Below are positions 1 through 12,097 of a DNA stretch of 64,000 bases, in pieces. Position 1 is the first letter of the stretch, and each line of letters opens with the position of its first letter. Source of the stretch: Paramacrobiotus metropolitanus (Eukaryota; Tardigrada; Eutardigrada; Parachela; Macrobiotidae). The translations under genes were made by a program, and so were the position numbers. The notes under the pieces were generated by a model. The model made no database searches, was not told the DNA's origin, and saw only the letters and a list, made by a program, of their open reading frames with translations. The DNA lies in NCBI RefSeq assembly GCF_019649055.1, contig NW_026570467.1:1-64000 (forward strand), read 5' to 3'.

Positions 1-655
1 TTACTCACCAGTGAGTCACCACTTTATCCCTCAGCAAACGACTAATACACAAACCTGCAGTTTCAACGGCGGCAGTTTTATTCCGGAATGGTTGATCGAG
101 GAATTAATAACTCCCACAATAATATGCACAATGCAACGTAAACCGGAGTAGCGTTTCATCACAAAGTGTCTTTATTTATACACAATCCTTCTGTCCTGGA
201 CTTTGCGATAACGCCAGAGTCCAGGATGGCTTGTGAAACATGATCGGATGGCGGATAAGTAGACAGGCTTCCTGGCTTCCTGCTTTACTATTAAATTTCT
301 TCATAAATGCGTCAGCCAAAAGCATTCCTCAGAGTTTGAGCAGCGAAAAAACGCCGGTTGTTCATTATCCAAAAAGAAAATGCGTGTTCGACATTGTGAA
401 TTAACGCGAAGTGGCTAGCAACTCGGTCCTTCTGCGAAAACGGGCATACCGTTGACGCTACACTTTAAACAAAACCGTAGCATATGACACATAAAGAAAT
501 GGTTTTGTACCTTAATGGGTTCAATAATGGTAACGCATTTGTTGTTGCTGAGAAATTAGCTTTTAAAGTGAAAAATTTGAAGTCGATTTTTACAGAGTAC
601 AGATGTGAAAAAAAATATTCTGAAACGGCTATTTTATAGAGTGAAGTATTAGAAA
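1..655. other. Gene-free stretch
   Basis: AT-rich sequence with no reading frame of convincing length, no recognisable repeat and no splice-bounded exon. Confidence 0.5.
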
Positions 656-808
656 CTTATTATACGGACAGAATTTTGATTGATAAAAAACAGAAAAAGA
701 AAAAAAATCGGGGGTGCCAAAGAAGTGCTTGGGACACTCTACCCCTGGATAGTTCTGACCATATCTGCCGAACAAAACCCTAAAAAGAGATTCTGTCCGT
801 ATAATAAG
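656..808. mobile_element. Short inverted-repeat element (MITE), 153 bp
   Basis: The ends are perfect 19-bp inverted repeats: CTTATTATACGGACAGAAT at 656-674 and its reverse complement at 790-808. Small size, no coding capacity and perfect termini fit a non-autonomous DNA transposon. The TTATTATA ends would allow a TA-type target, but no duplication is provable, so the superfamily stays open. The apparent minus-strand reading frame across it is only read-through. Confidence 0.7.
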
Positions 809-1004
809 CTCAGGCTGTGGTGCTTTATTTAATGCGATTTTATTCGTAATTTTGGCAGACAAATGTATTCACAGCTGATTTTCAAAGTTTTTTACGTTTT
901 GTTCACTGTTAGCTTGCAAAGTACTCGTACACCTCTTTCACGGCTTTGGTGCCGGTACCGAGAGGTGCTGGCTGCCGCACACAAAAGCACATGAGCAACG
1001 TAGA

Positions 1005-1041
1005 ACAGGCAGGCAGCCATATTATATGGCTGCCTGCCTGT
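1005..1041. repeat. Perfect 37-nt palindrome
   Basis: Two 18-bp arms (left arm ACAGGCAGGCAGCCATAT at 1005-1022) around one central base at 1023. It sits at the upstream edge of the LINE reverse-transcriptase fragment. Confidence 0.85.
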
Positions 1042-1244
1042 CAGACGGCAGATTTGCGTTTATGGCGTCTTTGTACCTCTTTCTTGTCAACAAGCTCAAC
1101 AAAGCTGGATTCCTGCGCCAGCGGATCAGCATCGAAATCCAACGAGGCAATGCGGCATCTATCCTGGGAACGGCACCGATGGGAGCAAATTTAGATCAAA
1201 TGTTCTCTGTGATTAGGCCGCATGAGTCAGTTGATGCTGTGTAA
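1026..1244 (+). pseudogene. LINE reverse-transcriptase C-terminal fragment
   Basis: An open frame ending in TAA at 1242-1244 encodes a segment of the form FLRQRISIEIQRGNAAS followed by ILGT. This matches the conserved C-terminal tail of a class of metazoan non-LTR retrotransposon polyproteins, whose pattern is roughly FLxQRIxxAxxxGNAAxVLGT. The fragment at 33470-33772 carries the same tail. No catalytic reverse-transcriptase motif lies upstream, so this is a truncated 3' end, as expected for a 5'-truncated LINE. Family assignment is by motif memory only. Confidence 0.55.
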
Positions 1245-2644
1245 TAAGTGAAGCTTCTTGAGCGTTTAAAATGAAGTTTTGTTGAAAAAAAAACAAAGCT
1301 GGATGGGGCAGTTGCAGATTTTGATCGCACCTGATTGCGATTACTTCAAAGTTCAATGCCAACCACTGATGTCGGGGGCGATTGAAGGAATATGCCATCA
1401 CTCACAATAAGTGCGGCGCAACCCATTATTTTGCGGTTCACCTTACGTGCCCCCCTCTACCACTAGTACAACTTTAATTTTTTGCGTGTTAACGAAAAAA
1501 GATATACTCATTACAATTATCGCGTTATGTAGTATAAAAAAAGCTCTGTAAGATGAGCTAAGGTAATTTTTGGGAATTATTTTGAAAATTCGCTAGCCAC
1601 TTCGCGTTAAAACGATAAAATCGCAGTTTGGAAAACTGCCTGTATGGACTCCGGAAACTCTTGATCATTCTAAATTTCCAAGTGTTGAAGTTATCGGCAG
1701 TGACCCGTTGAATTTTACTTCTGCAGCCACAGTACGGCGATTCCGCCACGTACTGTACGTACCGTTATTTGTATCAGGGTTGGAGACCTAGATCAAGAAA
1801 TGACAATCGTGTCTACTGATAGAATAACACTGCAAAACATTCTCACCAAATCGGAACAACAATTTGCATGAGAAACAAAGAGTACTGTATCTGTATTTTA
1901 AACATAGTCAAATTCGAAAGGAAGGAAGTTCAACAGCATAAACAAACTGCACGGCAAAGTGTCGACGCCGATTTATATTTTAACGGTCAATTGACAGTAA
2001 AGGCTACAGTAAATTGGGATGGTAAATGTGTTTGGCGGCAAAAACAAAGGTAAAATGCGACGCGATACAGCGAGACTGTCTCGTACTGAGACTGAAAGTA
2101 TGGTGCATGGCCACAGTTAAAATTCATACCGGCTGCCATATCTAATGGAACGGAAGATTCCGGCTGAAGCTTACCAGAGTCTTAGGAGGTTTACATCAGC
2201 TTTAGATCGTGTCGATTAGAAGTCTGTTTTGTCGTAAAAGATATATCGCGCTCAACACGTGGCGCTTATAGAAATGTGAATAATACTTATAATTTTTCCC
2301 CTGTTTCTCGTTTGATGTTTTCCTTTTCTACTGATGACGAGTCCGCTGCCTCGGATTGTGTTTAATCCCAGATTGTGTGCGGACGTTACCAAAATTGAAC
2401 AGTTATAACAGTTATCAGTTAATTATTTGACCCCGCGCAAATTGCGCGGAATAATTATTATGCGATGGACAAATCATAACCTAGTGCAAAAATTAAATTA
2501 AATTAAATTAGTGACTGCTGCCTGCAGTTACCATATAGGTTTCATCGACGAAACGTTATATTCGACAATATTATACCAAAGTCCACAAATGACGATAATG
2601 TCTACTGGAAAACTTGACTTTCGCTTTAATTCTGCAGGATGATC
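1245..2644. other. Gene-free stretch with (AATTA)4
   Basis: No supportable gene. Four perfect AATTA units lie at 2491-2510. The remainder looks like ordinary AT-rich intergenic DNA. Confidence 0.5.
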
Positions 2645-3318
2645 TTAAGGGAAGTGGCCCGGTACATGGTAACAAATTCGTGTACACACACGAAAACTTT
2701 TACTTTCGCGCACTCCCAAACACTTTTTTGTTTCGGTTTATGGCATTCTGTAGCCAGAAGATTTGTATACACTGGCGTGAAAACCGTTTGTGCGCGCAAC
2801 ATCCGCTTCGGGAGTTATGGCTGTTGAAAATTCCAAAAGGTTAGATGCATTCAGGTGTACCAAAAGTCTCATTATGGACCGATCCCTTTCGAACTTTGCA
2901 TGTAAATGCACATAACCATGAAGATCGTTTTGACACGGATCCACTGTTTTAGCATGTTTTTCAAATTTTAAAATGAATTTCAAAAATTTTAAAGTTCATT
3001 TCAAAATCTGAAAAAAATCGTGGAAGTCTGGATCGGTGTAAAAACGATCTTCATGGTAATGTGCATTTACATGCAAAATCTGAGGGAGATCAGTCCATAA
3101 TGAGACTTTTGGTACACCTGAACGCATTTAACCTTTCTAGAATTTTCTAACAAACATTTTCTCCCGAAGCGGATGTTGCGCGCACAAACGGTTTTCGCGC
3201 CAGTGTATACAAATCTTCGGGCTACAAAACGTCAAAAACCAAAACAAAATTTTATTTGAGTGCGCGAAAGCGAAACTTTTCGTGCATGTACAATTTGGTA
3301 CATACCGGCTTTCCTTAA
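2645..3318. mobile_element. Full-length palindromic element, copy 1
   Basis: The left half (from TTAAGGGAAGTGGCCCGGTA) is repeated as an imperfect reverse complement by the right half (ending CCGGCTTTCCTTAA), so nearly the whole 674 bp folds on itself about a centre near 2980. The centre is made of alternating AAAATTTTAAAATGAA-type sequence. Both ends are TTAA, the target of piggyBac-type transposons, so a non-autonomous TTAA element is the best guess. Related copies are at 14394-15003, 38736-39390 and 55875-56513. No protein is encoded. Confidence 0.85.
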
Positions 3319-3849
3319 ACTTGAAAATAATGCGAAATTTTACGCCCAAATAGGAGAGCATTTTGCATTAGTTTCCTGTCTATTAATTAAGTTCCAGATC
3401 AGTTATCCAATCATTTAGAGTTAGGGGACCGCATAGGGACTCTGTAATTTAGAAGTTGACCTCTCTTCCCTTCCTTTCATCTGCGCGATTTTAAGATGTA
3501 CAGTCTGTAGAGTAAGAAGAACATAAGGAAAAAAGCCTTTCCTTTTTTATCATTCTGCGCTTTTTCAAGGTGTAGGGTCGTTGTTATCCGATAACAGTTT
3601 ACCTATACTTGAAAGCCCAATTTGAAAATTACCACCACTGGTGCCCTTTTGCATCCCATTTTAACAATCCGAACACGGACAGAGTAATGCTATCGCTGCT
3701 ATTGCTCCCCTTGCTATCGCTGCTCCTTTTTACTATTGCTTTGTGTCTTTGACCAAAGAACACATCCACAGTTAATTAAATAAGAACAAGCATTTCGTTA
3801 TGTTTTCTTCTTCGCTTAACTCTTTTCCAAAAGCGGAACGGTTACATAA
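3319..3849. other. Gene-free stretch
   Basis: No coding exon or clear repeat. Between 3690 and 3735 there is a short imperfect repeat of CTATCGCTGCT-like sequence. Confidence 0.4.
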
Positions 3850-4805
3850 AATTCTTGCATGCTTGCTGCTCCGCTAATCGCTCGCGCCGCATGCTCGGCG
3901 TTGCCTGCGGCGCCGCCTTCTAGTACGCTGTCAAGCGAACTGAAAAATTCATTTGTCCTCTTTTACTTACAATGCAGCATTCCACCCATATTACAATTCG
4001 CGCCACATCCAATTTCTACCCCTGATTTTATACCGAAATGATTTACAAATGAACTGTACAGAAAGCTGGATTTGTATTGATATGTATCAGCCGTTCTTAA
4101 TCCAAACACCACGTAACCTGCAGAAACAAACAGCTTGCTGTTCTTCGAAGCAAACCTTGAATACGTATTCCAAGTTGCCCCGTTTGCCTTTCTCGAACAC
4201 CACCTTGTCTTATCTACCGAAAACGAAAACGTAGAAAAATTGCCTTAAATCGCAGGCAGTTCTGCAAGAAAGGCAACCGCGCCCGCCCGGAAGGTACTTT
4301 ACAGCGTAGTTAGGCCAAAACTGAATAAACTACTGCGGGGTCAGGTACGTTCTTAAAATCAGACTTTAGAACCGTCCCGTCGCAGAATCTTTTGCGGCCA
4401 TTTTGTTTTTCTTTCCTTCGTTTTGTTTTCTTTCTCAAAACTAAATTTCGATGAGAAATGTACATTAAGACGATGAAATATTATTTTCTGTTATGGAACG
4501 TAATGTTCAGTCGTGCTGCAGCGTAACTGTCAAAAAAAGCATGTTGGCTGTTGAGACAGTGGTGGGGTGGTTGGTTTAGCAGTGGTGGGTTCTTAGCTTT
4601 TCCCATAGACTTTGTATGTTATAGTTTTTGGAAGTTTTCTTTCAAACTTACCTTTTCTTGAAAAACTGATTTGTGATGGCAAATCTACACTTCTGTTATC
4701 GAATGATATATAGTCACGGCAGTTTGGATCCGTGAGTCGAGCTGACGGACTCAACAAAGATTAAGGCTTACGCGATTATTATATAGAGATTAAAAACGCT
4801 AACTA
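3850..4805. repeat. Dispersed repeat family R1, copy 1
   Basis: Shares several blocks in the same order with 17380-18135. These are a GC-rich block (GCTCGCGCCGC, then GCCTGCGGC and CCGCCTTCT), a block with AAACTACTGCGGGG/AAACCACTGCGGAGG, a block containing GACAGTGGTGGGGTGGTTGG/GACAGTGATGGGGTGGTCGG, and a terminal block ATTATATAGAGATTAAAAACGCT. Neither copy has a convincing protein or terminal inverted repeat, so the class is unknown. The small frames here are composition artefacts. Confidence 0.6.
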
Positions 4806-6189
4806 TAAATATCTGTTTGATCAGCAGTCTGATTCATAGTCCATGAGCATTTTTAGAAAATGGCCACCTACTGACGGTTTTCTTGACGAAGGAAACGGAT
4901 GAAAGTAAACGGTTTTCTTCAAACACCGATTGTTATCATTGTGATAAACAATCTTATATACGTATTTTAACCATTGACAAACGGAAAACGGTTTGTTTTC
5001 CTGTGATACCACTCAGAAGTCAGAAGTGATATTGGATGACGAAAGTGCAAAGAATTTTACTGGTAAAGTAAATACAGCGTAAACGGGAACGGGTCTGGTT
5101 ATCCGACAGATGATCATGTCTTTGCTAGGCAATCAATATCAAATGACGTTTCGGCACAGCGCGATTGCGTGCATAAAAGAACTAACTATAAAACCTACGG
5201 ATTTGCAAATACAGGGCATTCTTTTCAAATTTTAGTCTCGCATGTTGATAGCAGGAATTACATCACTGGACTCTACCATACGAAGCTCAAACTATCGCCG
5301 TGTTTACGACTGGAGGCTTCGTTAATTGTTATTGCTCGTGAGTGTGTCAATGCTCATTTTTCTGTAACATGTGGATATCTGAACGACCCGTCCGTTTTGG
5401 TTCCTGATATTAAACATTTCTTGATCTTACTGATTTGTATTCTGTGTTACACAGTCAGCTAAAAGGAAAAGCAGTCCATCTATCTGTTTTAGGAAATTTT
5501 TTTGTGCCACAGTTCTTCGTGATTTTAAGGTTGTCGTGATTCCTGCCTCGTATATGGAAGCATTGCCTCTTTTCTTAGCTATCCAAAATGGACTGGCCTT
5601 CGTTGGAATTCCTGCTACTTTTGATGGTTGGTGCTGGAGGTGAGAGCCAAATGATGAAATCATGGAAAATCTTTTATCCGGTGCATTTGGTTTTTTCTGA
5701 AGGCTCACGACGTTTTTGTGGTTGCATTCTAAAATTAGTAACCCGTAAAATATAACAAGAGCTTTTTTTTACTTGCTTCTTTACCGTAGATTTTATTGTT
5801 TTTGAAAAGATCTTGAAGCAAATTCTATTTTCAAATGCTGGTCATATACATATACAAAAACAGCCTCGGCTTCGCCTCCGCGTTTCTTGGGTTCTAAACT
5901 CCTTGGCCGGTTGGATTGTTAACTTAAAACGGATAAATCTGAAAAGCCCGATAACAAAAATTTTGTAAAAAAATGGATGTTTTGGTTTCGTGCAGTCGAA
6001 CGCAATTACTTTGACTTTACAGATCATTTTTTGTTAAATTTTCTTAGCGAAAAACCATCCGAATCTAATCACCCACGAGAGTATCACATTGCAAACTAAA
6101 AGGACGCTAAGACTGGACAGAGGTGCTAGATAGGTCACCCATTAAGAACTTAGCAGGCCCTGCTCTATTTTGCTCAGTAATATGGCAGT
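4806..6189. other. Gene-free stretch
   Basis: The longest frames are below 100 codons, have no recognisable motif and have no paired splice signals. Nothing supportable. Confidence 0.4.
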
Positions 6190-6410
6190 TTGGTCATACG
6201 TTCACCTAACGGGCTCTGTGCACTGGATAGCTTTGGTAGCTCGGTCACCCACCTACCTAACGGGATCTATGCACTGGACAGTAGTGGTAGATCGGTCACG
6301 GGTTCACCTAACGGGCTCTGTGCGCTGGGCAGTAGTGGTAGCTCGGTCACTAGATCACTTAACGGCGTTTGTGTACTGGACAGTAGTGGTGGTCGCTCGG
6401 TCACCCACTC
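6190..6410. repeat. 51-bp tandem repeat, about four units
   Basis: Units begin at successive GGTCA positions and contain CACCTAACGGGCTCTGTGCA followed by CTGGACAGTAGTGGTAG. The period is 51 bp, with one unit about 3 bp longer. Because the period is divisible by three, several frames stay open and give a 17-residue repeat (for example SPNGLCALDSSGSSVT). That openness is a consequence of the period and not evidence of a gene. The edges decay into non-repeated sequence. Confidence 0.8.
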
Positions 6411-7184
6411 ATCTGATTCCGCTCAGTGGTCGGTGAGTGTTTCGGTCACTCACTCGTCCAGTGATTTTTTGGTATTGATTTTATATTTGATATTTTACAT
6501 TTTATATCGGTTGATTTTAAACGTGTTTCGAGCTCAGCAACACCGGCAGCAATGTTTGAATAACGCGAGTGTTTGAATAAGCACAATAATTATTTATTTA
6601 TTTTCGGTTTAATTAGTGTGATAATTATGTCAATTGGTATTTTGTATTGTATCTAGGCAAATATTTCTAAGGTTAAGGTGACCTTTAAGATGGGTTGGAT
6701 CATCTGGTCTTGATGCCAAGCAGTGCCGGCTCGATATTTTCATAAAAAAAAAACACATGCGGGCCACTTCTGAACTATCCCGGATCTAATGGCGTTGTCC
6801 GTTTTTCCAGAAGTTTTATGGTTATAGAGATCTCAAAACTATGGGGCGCCGCGCGTAGTATAGATCTTGTACTTAATAGACATGCCATTGCCAGACTAAT
6901 GAAATGAGTTTATAAATTCATCGGCACAAGTCGCATTTCTTTTCAGGCACTAATAATAATGAAGCTTACAAATACAAGCATGCAGTGCTGTATCCATACA
7001 AGAATGCCGTAATTTATCTTGCTGACACAGTTATGTTACCGCTCAGTGCCGCCCGTTCCCGTGAACGCTAATCAAACCGGTAACTGTGGCTAACAGCGTA
7101 GCATAACATCTTCTAAATCTGACCCCGAGTTAACGCCTGAATTGCAAAAATTTGCGCGACTGCAAAACCTTCAACGCCATTGTT
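6411..7184. other. Gene-free stretch
   Basis: AT-rich with no gene, and an A10 tract near 6745. No supportable feature. Confidence 0.4.
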
Positions 7185-7506
7185 CGTGATATCAGCGCCG
7201 CAGCAGAAACAGAAAAGGTGAAAACACAGCAGCAAGTGGAGCAGAAAAATGCGGAAGTCGCCGCCTGCAGTGGTCAGTTAAACCAAAACAACACGAGCTG
7301 AATGTAAAAGGCCGAACTGAGTGGACAGGAGGTGCAGTTGAATGAGGCGCACAGCCATTTGGCGCACGCCCAAGCGGACGCACTTCACATGAATACGACG
7401 AAGCGCTGCGTAGAGTGGAACCAATAAGAAACTGCATCACTGGCAGAAAAAAACGAGGGATTGAGAAGCTTTTCAAGAAGCTTTTGGAATTTCCGTGCCA
7501 CGTCGT
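7185..7506 (+). pseudogene. Coiled-coil protein fragment, interrupted
   Basis: One plus-strand frame gives a Q/E/A-rich helical sequence (AETEKVKTQQQVEQKNAEVA and AELSGQEVQLNEAHSHLAHA). It is broken by TGA and TAA close together near 7301-7309 and by a TAA near 7424. Heptad-like composition suggests part of a coiled-coil protein; the parent is not recognised. The gypsy 5' LTR begins exactly where it ends at 7507. No continuation is seen beyond the 3' LTR, so insertion followed by rearrangement is likely. Confidence 0.45.
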
Positions 7507-7900
7507 TGTAACATGATTTATCATGTGTACATGCACAACGTATGTACTGGTCGTTGGCATAACAGTAACAGTGAGTTGTTACACAACTCACTGGCCAACA
7601 GAGTTGTTACACAATGCATAAGTGCCGGTTGGCGTTCGAGCCACAGTGCGTTGCTGTATAACACTGGCCAACAAAGGCATATTACGCAACACGGAAGTGC
7701 ATCCGTTTGAATGTCATAACTTCTTCACTATACGCCAATAACGTTGTGTAACTGGACGTTGTCTTGTCCATCTGTTCTCATATATAAGTCCTATGTTTTC
7801 AATACTAAAAAATCGTTGATAGTTTTAGTCAGTCTTAGATCAATAAGACTTATACCATCTAGCCAGCTTTGAGTTACAGTTAGTAAGAACCTACGTTACA
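7507..7900 (+). repeat. 5' LTR of G1
   Basis: 394 bp, TGTAAC...GTTACA. It contains a TATATAAG box at 7781-7788, a plausible core promoter, and internal short repeats around GAGTTGTTACACAA. It differs from the 3' LTR at roughly ten sites, mostly 1-2 bp indels, implying a moderately recent insertion. Confidence 0.93.
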
Positions 7901-7902
7901 AA

Positions 7903-7919
7903 TGGTGGCTCCAGTGGTC
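7903..7919 (+). promoter_or_regulatory. G1 primer-binding site candidate
   Basis: TGGTGGCTCCAGTGGTC starts two bases after the 5' LTR. TGG complements the CCA end of a tRNA, as expected for minus-strand priming. The tRNA was not identified. Confidence 0.6.
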
Positions 7920-8177
7920 TTTAAAGTGTTTACTATCAACCTCCATTGACCTTTCCACACTGATCCCACTGTATCTACCGATCTTTATGGATTACAATGG
8001 ATTACATTTGACCTTTATGTACTAAACTGACATCATAGTTCCATACAGCTTACAACATAAGTGAACTATCGGTTCCGATCCAGCTGTCTACATCTGACAT
8101 TTCAGTCCGATTCCTGTTTCTGCTATAACCCTGACCTTTCCATATTTGTCCACCATATGTACTGAACGGATTACTCT

Positions 8178-8706
8178 GTGACCTCTTATCAGTTGATGCC
8201 GAACACTCGTAGTAACACCGACATACCGGATAAGAATTTTGAGCAAACCGACATCGAGCTGCGCCTTGCCAACCAGGCAGGTAAGACACGCAATACTGAC
8301 AATAGAGCGACAGACACAGACAGTGACCTTTCCACAACATCAACGCCAAATCCAGCAACAATGACCACTATCACATTTGAGGATACCCAAGTGCAAGCAA
8401 TCCATACAGGACTACAACCACTGATTTCAAAACACGACATCCTCAGACGGTTTAGCCTAAACGACATCCCAATCCTAATTGACCTTTACAACGTGATCAC
8501 TGTTACTGACGAAGCTGACGCACTATCCCAACTCCAAAATGGAACTTTTCCATTCAAGATGTCCAAGGCTGACCTTAAAGCATTGTATCTAGCAACAAAG
8601 GATAGGGCCTTCCAGTCATTAATCAACACAAACAATGTGTACGGAAGAAAGATCGACCAACTTCTTCAAGAAATGACCTCATAAACAACAACAACAGCAA
8701 CAACAA

Positions 8707-8738
<32 letters not shown>

Positions 8739-9754
8739 ACAACAACAGCAACAACAACAGCAACAAACTGGATCAACTCCCATTACTACCATTCTTCAAA
8801 CGTCCGGAATGCAACTTTCTCCTAAAGATTTCCCGAAATTTGGCGGTGAGTCACACGAAGATGTACGCGAGTTTACCGAACGCTACGAAAGTTTTACCGA
8901 GTTTATGGATGGACGGAAGCGACAAAACTGACGAATCTTAACTTGTGCTTCATCAACAATGCCTTAAGATGGTGGGAATCAGAACAAACCAAACATGTAA
9001 CCTGGATCAGCGCGAAGAACGCCCTGCTTAAAATTTTTTGGCCCTACTGACCTGGACTACGACCTGAAGAAGGAAGAATACCAGAACTTAGCGAAGTCGG
9101 ATCCTCCATCGTACGTCACGAAAGTCTTGAAAATGTTTGATGTCATCAACCCTACAGCCACTGAGCACGAAAAGGCGAACGAATTATTTCGTGAACTCCG
9201 ACACGCATGAAATCGAACTTTGTCACAATCGACCGACAACCGTAGCCCAGTTCCTGGACAAGCTGAAGACCGAGGCAACTAAGGAGCAGTACAAGGAAAA
9301 GGCCCAAAGGGAATCAGAGGCTGATGACTCAAAAGCAAAGGTTTTCTTTACGGAAACACGGAACAGCGAAATAACTGATTTGTCTAAACGCCTGGATCAA
9401 GTAGTCAACATTGTGGAAAACATAACACGAGGATCCCAGCCCAACTTCCGGCGTAACGAAAGCCGATTTAACGGACGCAACACTCGTTCAGATGCAATAT
9501 GTCACCGCTGTGGTAATAAAGGTCATATGCAGAAGGACTGTTGGACAAAATGCAATAAATGTGGAAGAAAAGGTCATGTCGCTCGCGAATGCAGAAGCCA
9601 GGGACGAAATACGGACCAGAATTACAGAAGAAACCCGAACAATTTTTCCAGGGGAGGAAATTCTAACCGCGACAGTAATAATAACAACAGGCAACCGTCG
9701 TACTTCAGCTACGAAGAACACGACGACACACTGGAAATACCTGAGTTAAACTAA
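8178..9754 (+). pseudogene. gag: gag of G1, frameshifted
   Basis: The N-terminal part (8178-8684) is open and stops at the start of a CAA/CAG tract. After the tract the frame resumes with a gypsy-like capsid segment (SPKDFPKFGG, FINNALRWWESEQ) carrying internal shifts between about 8930 and 9140. From 9137 to 9754 it is open again and ends in nucleocapsid. Two CCHC zinc knuckles lie at about 9502-9595 (CHRCGNKGHMQKDC and CNKCGRKGHVAREC), which bind RNA during packaging. The product would be a structural polyprotein, but this copy cannot make it whole. Confidence 0.85.
8684..8766 (+). repeat. (CAA)n(CAG)n tract in gag
   Basis: A run of CAACAACAACAG units that encodes polyglutamine in one frame and threonine or asparagine in the others. 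It coincides with the loss of the gag frame, consistent with slippage inside the tract. Confidence 0.85.
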
Positions 9755-9784
9755 AGGCCGTGGCAGATAAGGCTCTTTTGCTAC

Positions 9785-12097
9785 GGTAAACAATCAACTG
9801 GTCTGTACAAATTCGACATCCGGCGCAATAACCTGCAAAGTACGAGTTGACAATGAGCCAATAGAAGCCATCGTAGATACCGGATCAGGAATTTCAATAA
9901 TAAATCAGAAATTTTTGAGAAAAGAATTTGACTAAACAACCATGGAACGGTACCATCGCAACGTCCGCATCAGGTGATAAACTCAACATTTCAGGATCAT
10001 GCAGAGTCCCATAGATTTGATGAAAGAGAGTTTGGTGAAAGCAGCCATACTAGAGGGGTTCCCATATGCCATGCTGCTTGGGACCGACTATCTTCAGTCA
10101 ACACCCTTTGTGATTGATTTCAAACAAAATAAAGTCTTCAATCCCAGGGCACGTCTAATGGCCGATTTAAAGAACACCATGCCAGTACCATCCACGAATA
10201 CGCTACTCCGCAACCGGACATCCTCAGCACAACCTTTGCCCAAGTTTGGCCGATTTGGTCGGAGGGTTGGAGATGTACGAACACCCAATCAAACGCGCGA
10301 TGAGAGGAGGAGCAGCACTGTTCATCAGTGAAGAACCTAGGAATCACTGAAGGCATGATGTTAACAAAGAAGTCTCCGGAGAAGAAAGAAGTAGAGAGAG
10401 AGAAGAAAGAAGAGAAGAGAAAAAAGATTGAAGAAGAGAGAGATAAAGAAAGAGAAGAGGAGGAGAAGGCGTACGCAGAAGAAAATGGGCAATTAAGCGA
10501 AAGACCTCCTGGGGACTCATCAAAATTTATAGAGGACCAGCTGTCAATGGCCGACATTGAAGATATGGTCAAGCTAGGACCGGAACTCACCGGTGAAGAG
10601 AAGAAAATGCTCCTGAAATTACTGTTTAAATACCGCGAGATTTTTCCAACGAAGCAATCACCAATGGACGTGCAAATTGTGCGAAGTGTTACATCGACAC
10701 CGGTAATAACGAACCAACATCAAGGCACCTGAGACGATTTTCTCAGTGGGAACGTGAGGCAATTGATAAGCAAATAGATGAATGGATACACCTAGGAATA
10801 ATATCACCTTGCCAATCCCAGTATGCAGCTAATTTAGTTCCAATACAACAAAAGATAAAATTCGTATATGTGTGGATTATCGGGACCTCAACAAAATACT
10901 GTCAAAGATAAATACCCAATTCCAGGATCGATGACTGCTTAGAATCGCTTAGAGGTAGTAAATATTTTACTAGTCTAGATCTAGTTCAAGGATACCTGCA
11001 AATTCCGATTGAAGAATCATCCAAGGTGAAAACAGCTTTCCTTACTTCGACAAACCAATACCAATTCGAGGTGATGCCTTTTGGCCTTACCAATGCCCCG
11101 CGACATTCCAGCGCATGATGAATAAAATTTTTACCGGATTAATTGGCCAATACATCGTTATTTACCTGGATGATATAAACATCCATAGCCGGACATTTCA
11201 GGAACACCTTGAGCATTTAGAAACAGTTTTACTAAGATTAACGGCAGCAGGACTAAAACTTAAACCATCAAAGTGCAACTTTGGACACCGTGAAGTAGAA
11301 TTTTTGGGACATCTTGTCAATCCAGACGGCATATTTCCCAATCCCAAAAAAAGTAGAAGCCATACAAAACTACCAAGCCCCGACAACCAGGAAACAACTT
11401 CGAGGATTTATCAGGATGGTCGGATATTACAGCAAGTTTATCGAACCTCGCTACAATATCGGCACCCTTACATCAACTGACCTGCAAAGACACACCTTTC
11501 CAGTGGACAGAAACACAGCAGAAAGCTTTTGAAACATTGAAGCGAGCATTAACAACGAAACCCATTCTGGCACATTTCGACCGGAATTTACGGCACATAG
11601 TGGAGACGGACGCCAGTGGTGTGGACTCGGTGCTGTTCTACACCAAGTCGAAAACGACGGAAGGAAAACGGTCATCACCTACGCGAGTAAAGCTTTATCA
11701 AAATCCGAACGGAACTACAGCGCCACGGAACAGGAATTATTAGCAGTAGTGTGGGCACTCGACAAGTTTCGCCCATATATAGGCGATCCAAATAGAACTT
11801 TTGAAGTTATAACGGACCACAATGTCTGCGAGGACTTATAAACGCAAAGAATCTTACAGGTTGTCCACGTTTCCCAGCTGAAACCGTGGTACGACAATAT
11901 GGATGAAGAGGAGGAAGAATATCAACTCGCTAAAACGACTCCAAAGAACAACATACAACAGAGAACAGAGACATTGGAAGCAACACCAAAACACACACAC
12001 AGGGACAACAATGAGCCAAGATACAATTTACGTGAAGAGAAAAAACGAGACCAGTTTATAAATGGTTTTCAATTATTTTTCTTTAGAAGGGGAGTGT
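9785..12097 (+). pseudogene. pol: pol of G1 (protease-RT-RNase H), integrase missing
   Basis: The protease active site DTGSG is encoded at 9876-9890. RT blocks follow, with the catalytic YLDD at 11163-11174 and later RT/RNase H connection sequence. RNase H begins near 11560 and shows the VETDASG block with its catalytic Asp. At about 11830 the RNase H sequence (EVITDH) jumps within about 30 bp to VVHVSQLKPW, the extreme pol C terminus, so the end of RNase H and the entire integrase are absent. Acidic and Lys/Arg-rich tail sequence runs to a stop at 12097-12099. Multiple 1-bp shifts occur, for example near 10730, 10900 and 11345. Confidence 0.85.
12085..12094 (+). promoter_or_regulatory. G1 polypurine tract
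   Basis: AGAAGGGGAG abuts the 3' LTR, the expected site for plus-strand priming. Confidence 0.8.

Noticed and set aside
2614-3361. Frames on both strands across the palindromic element
   Set aside because: The left and right frames mirror each other because the DNA is a palindrome; none is kept in the other three copies.
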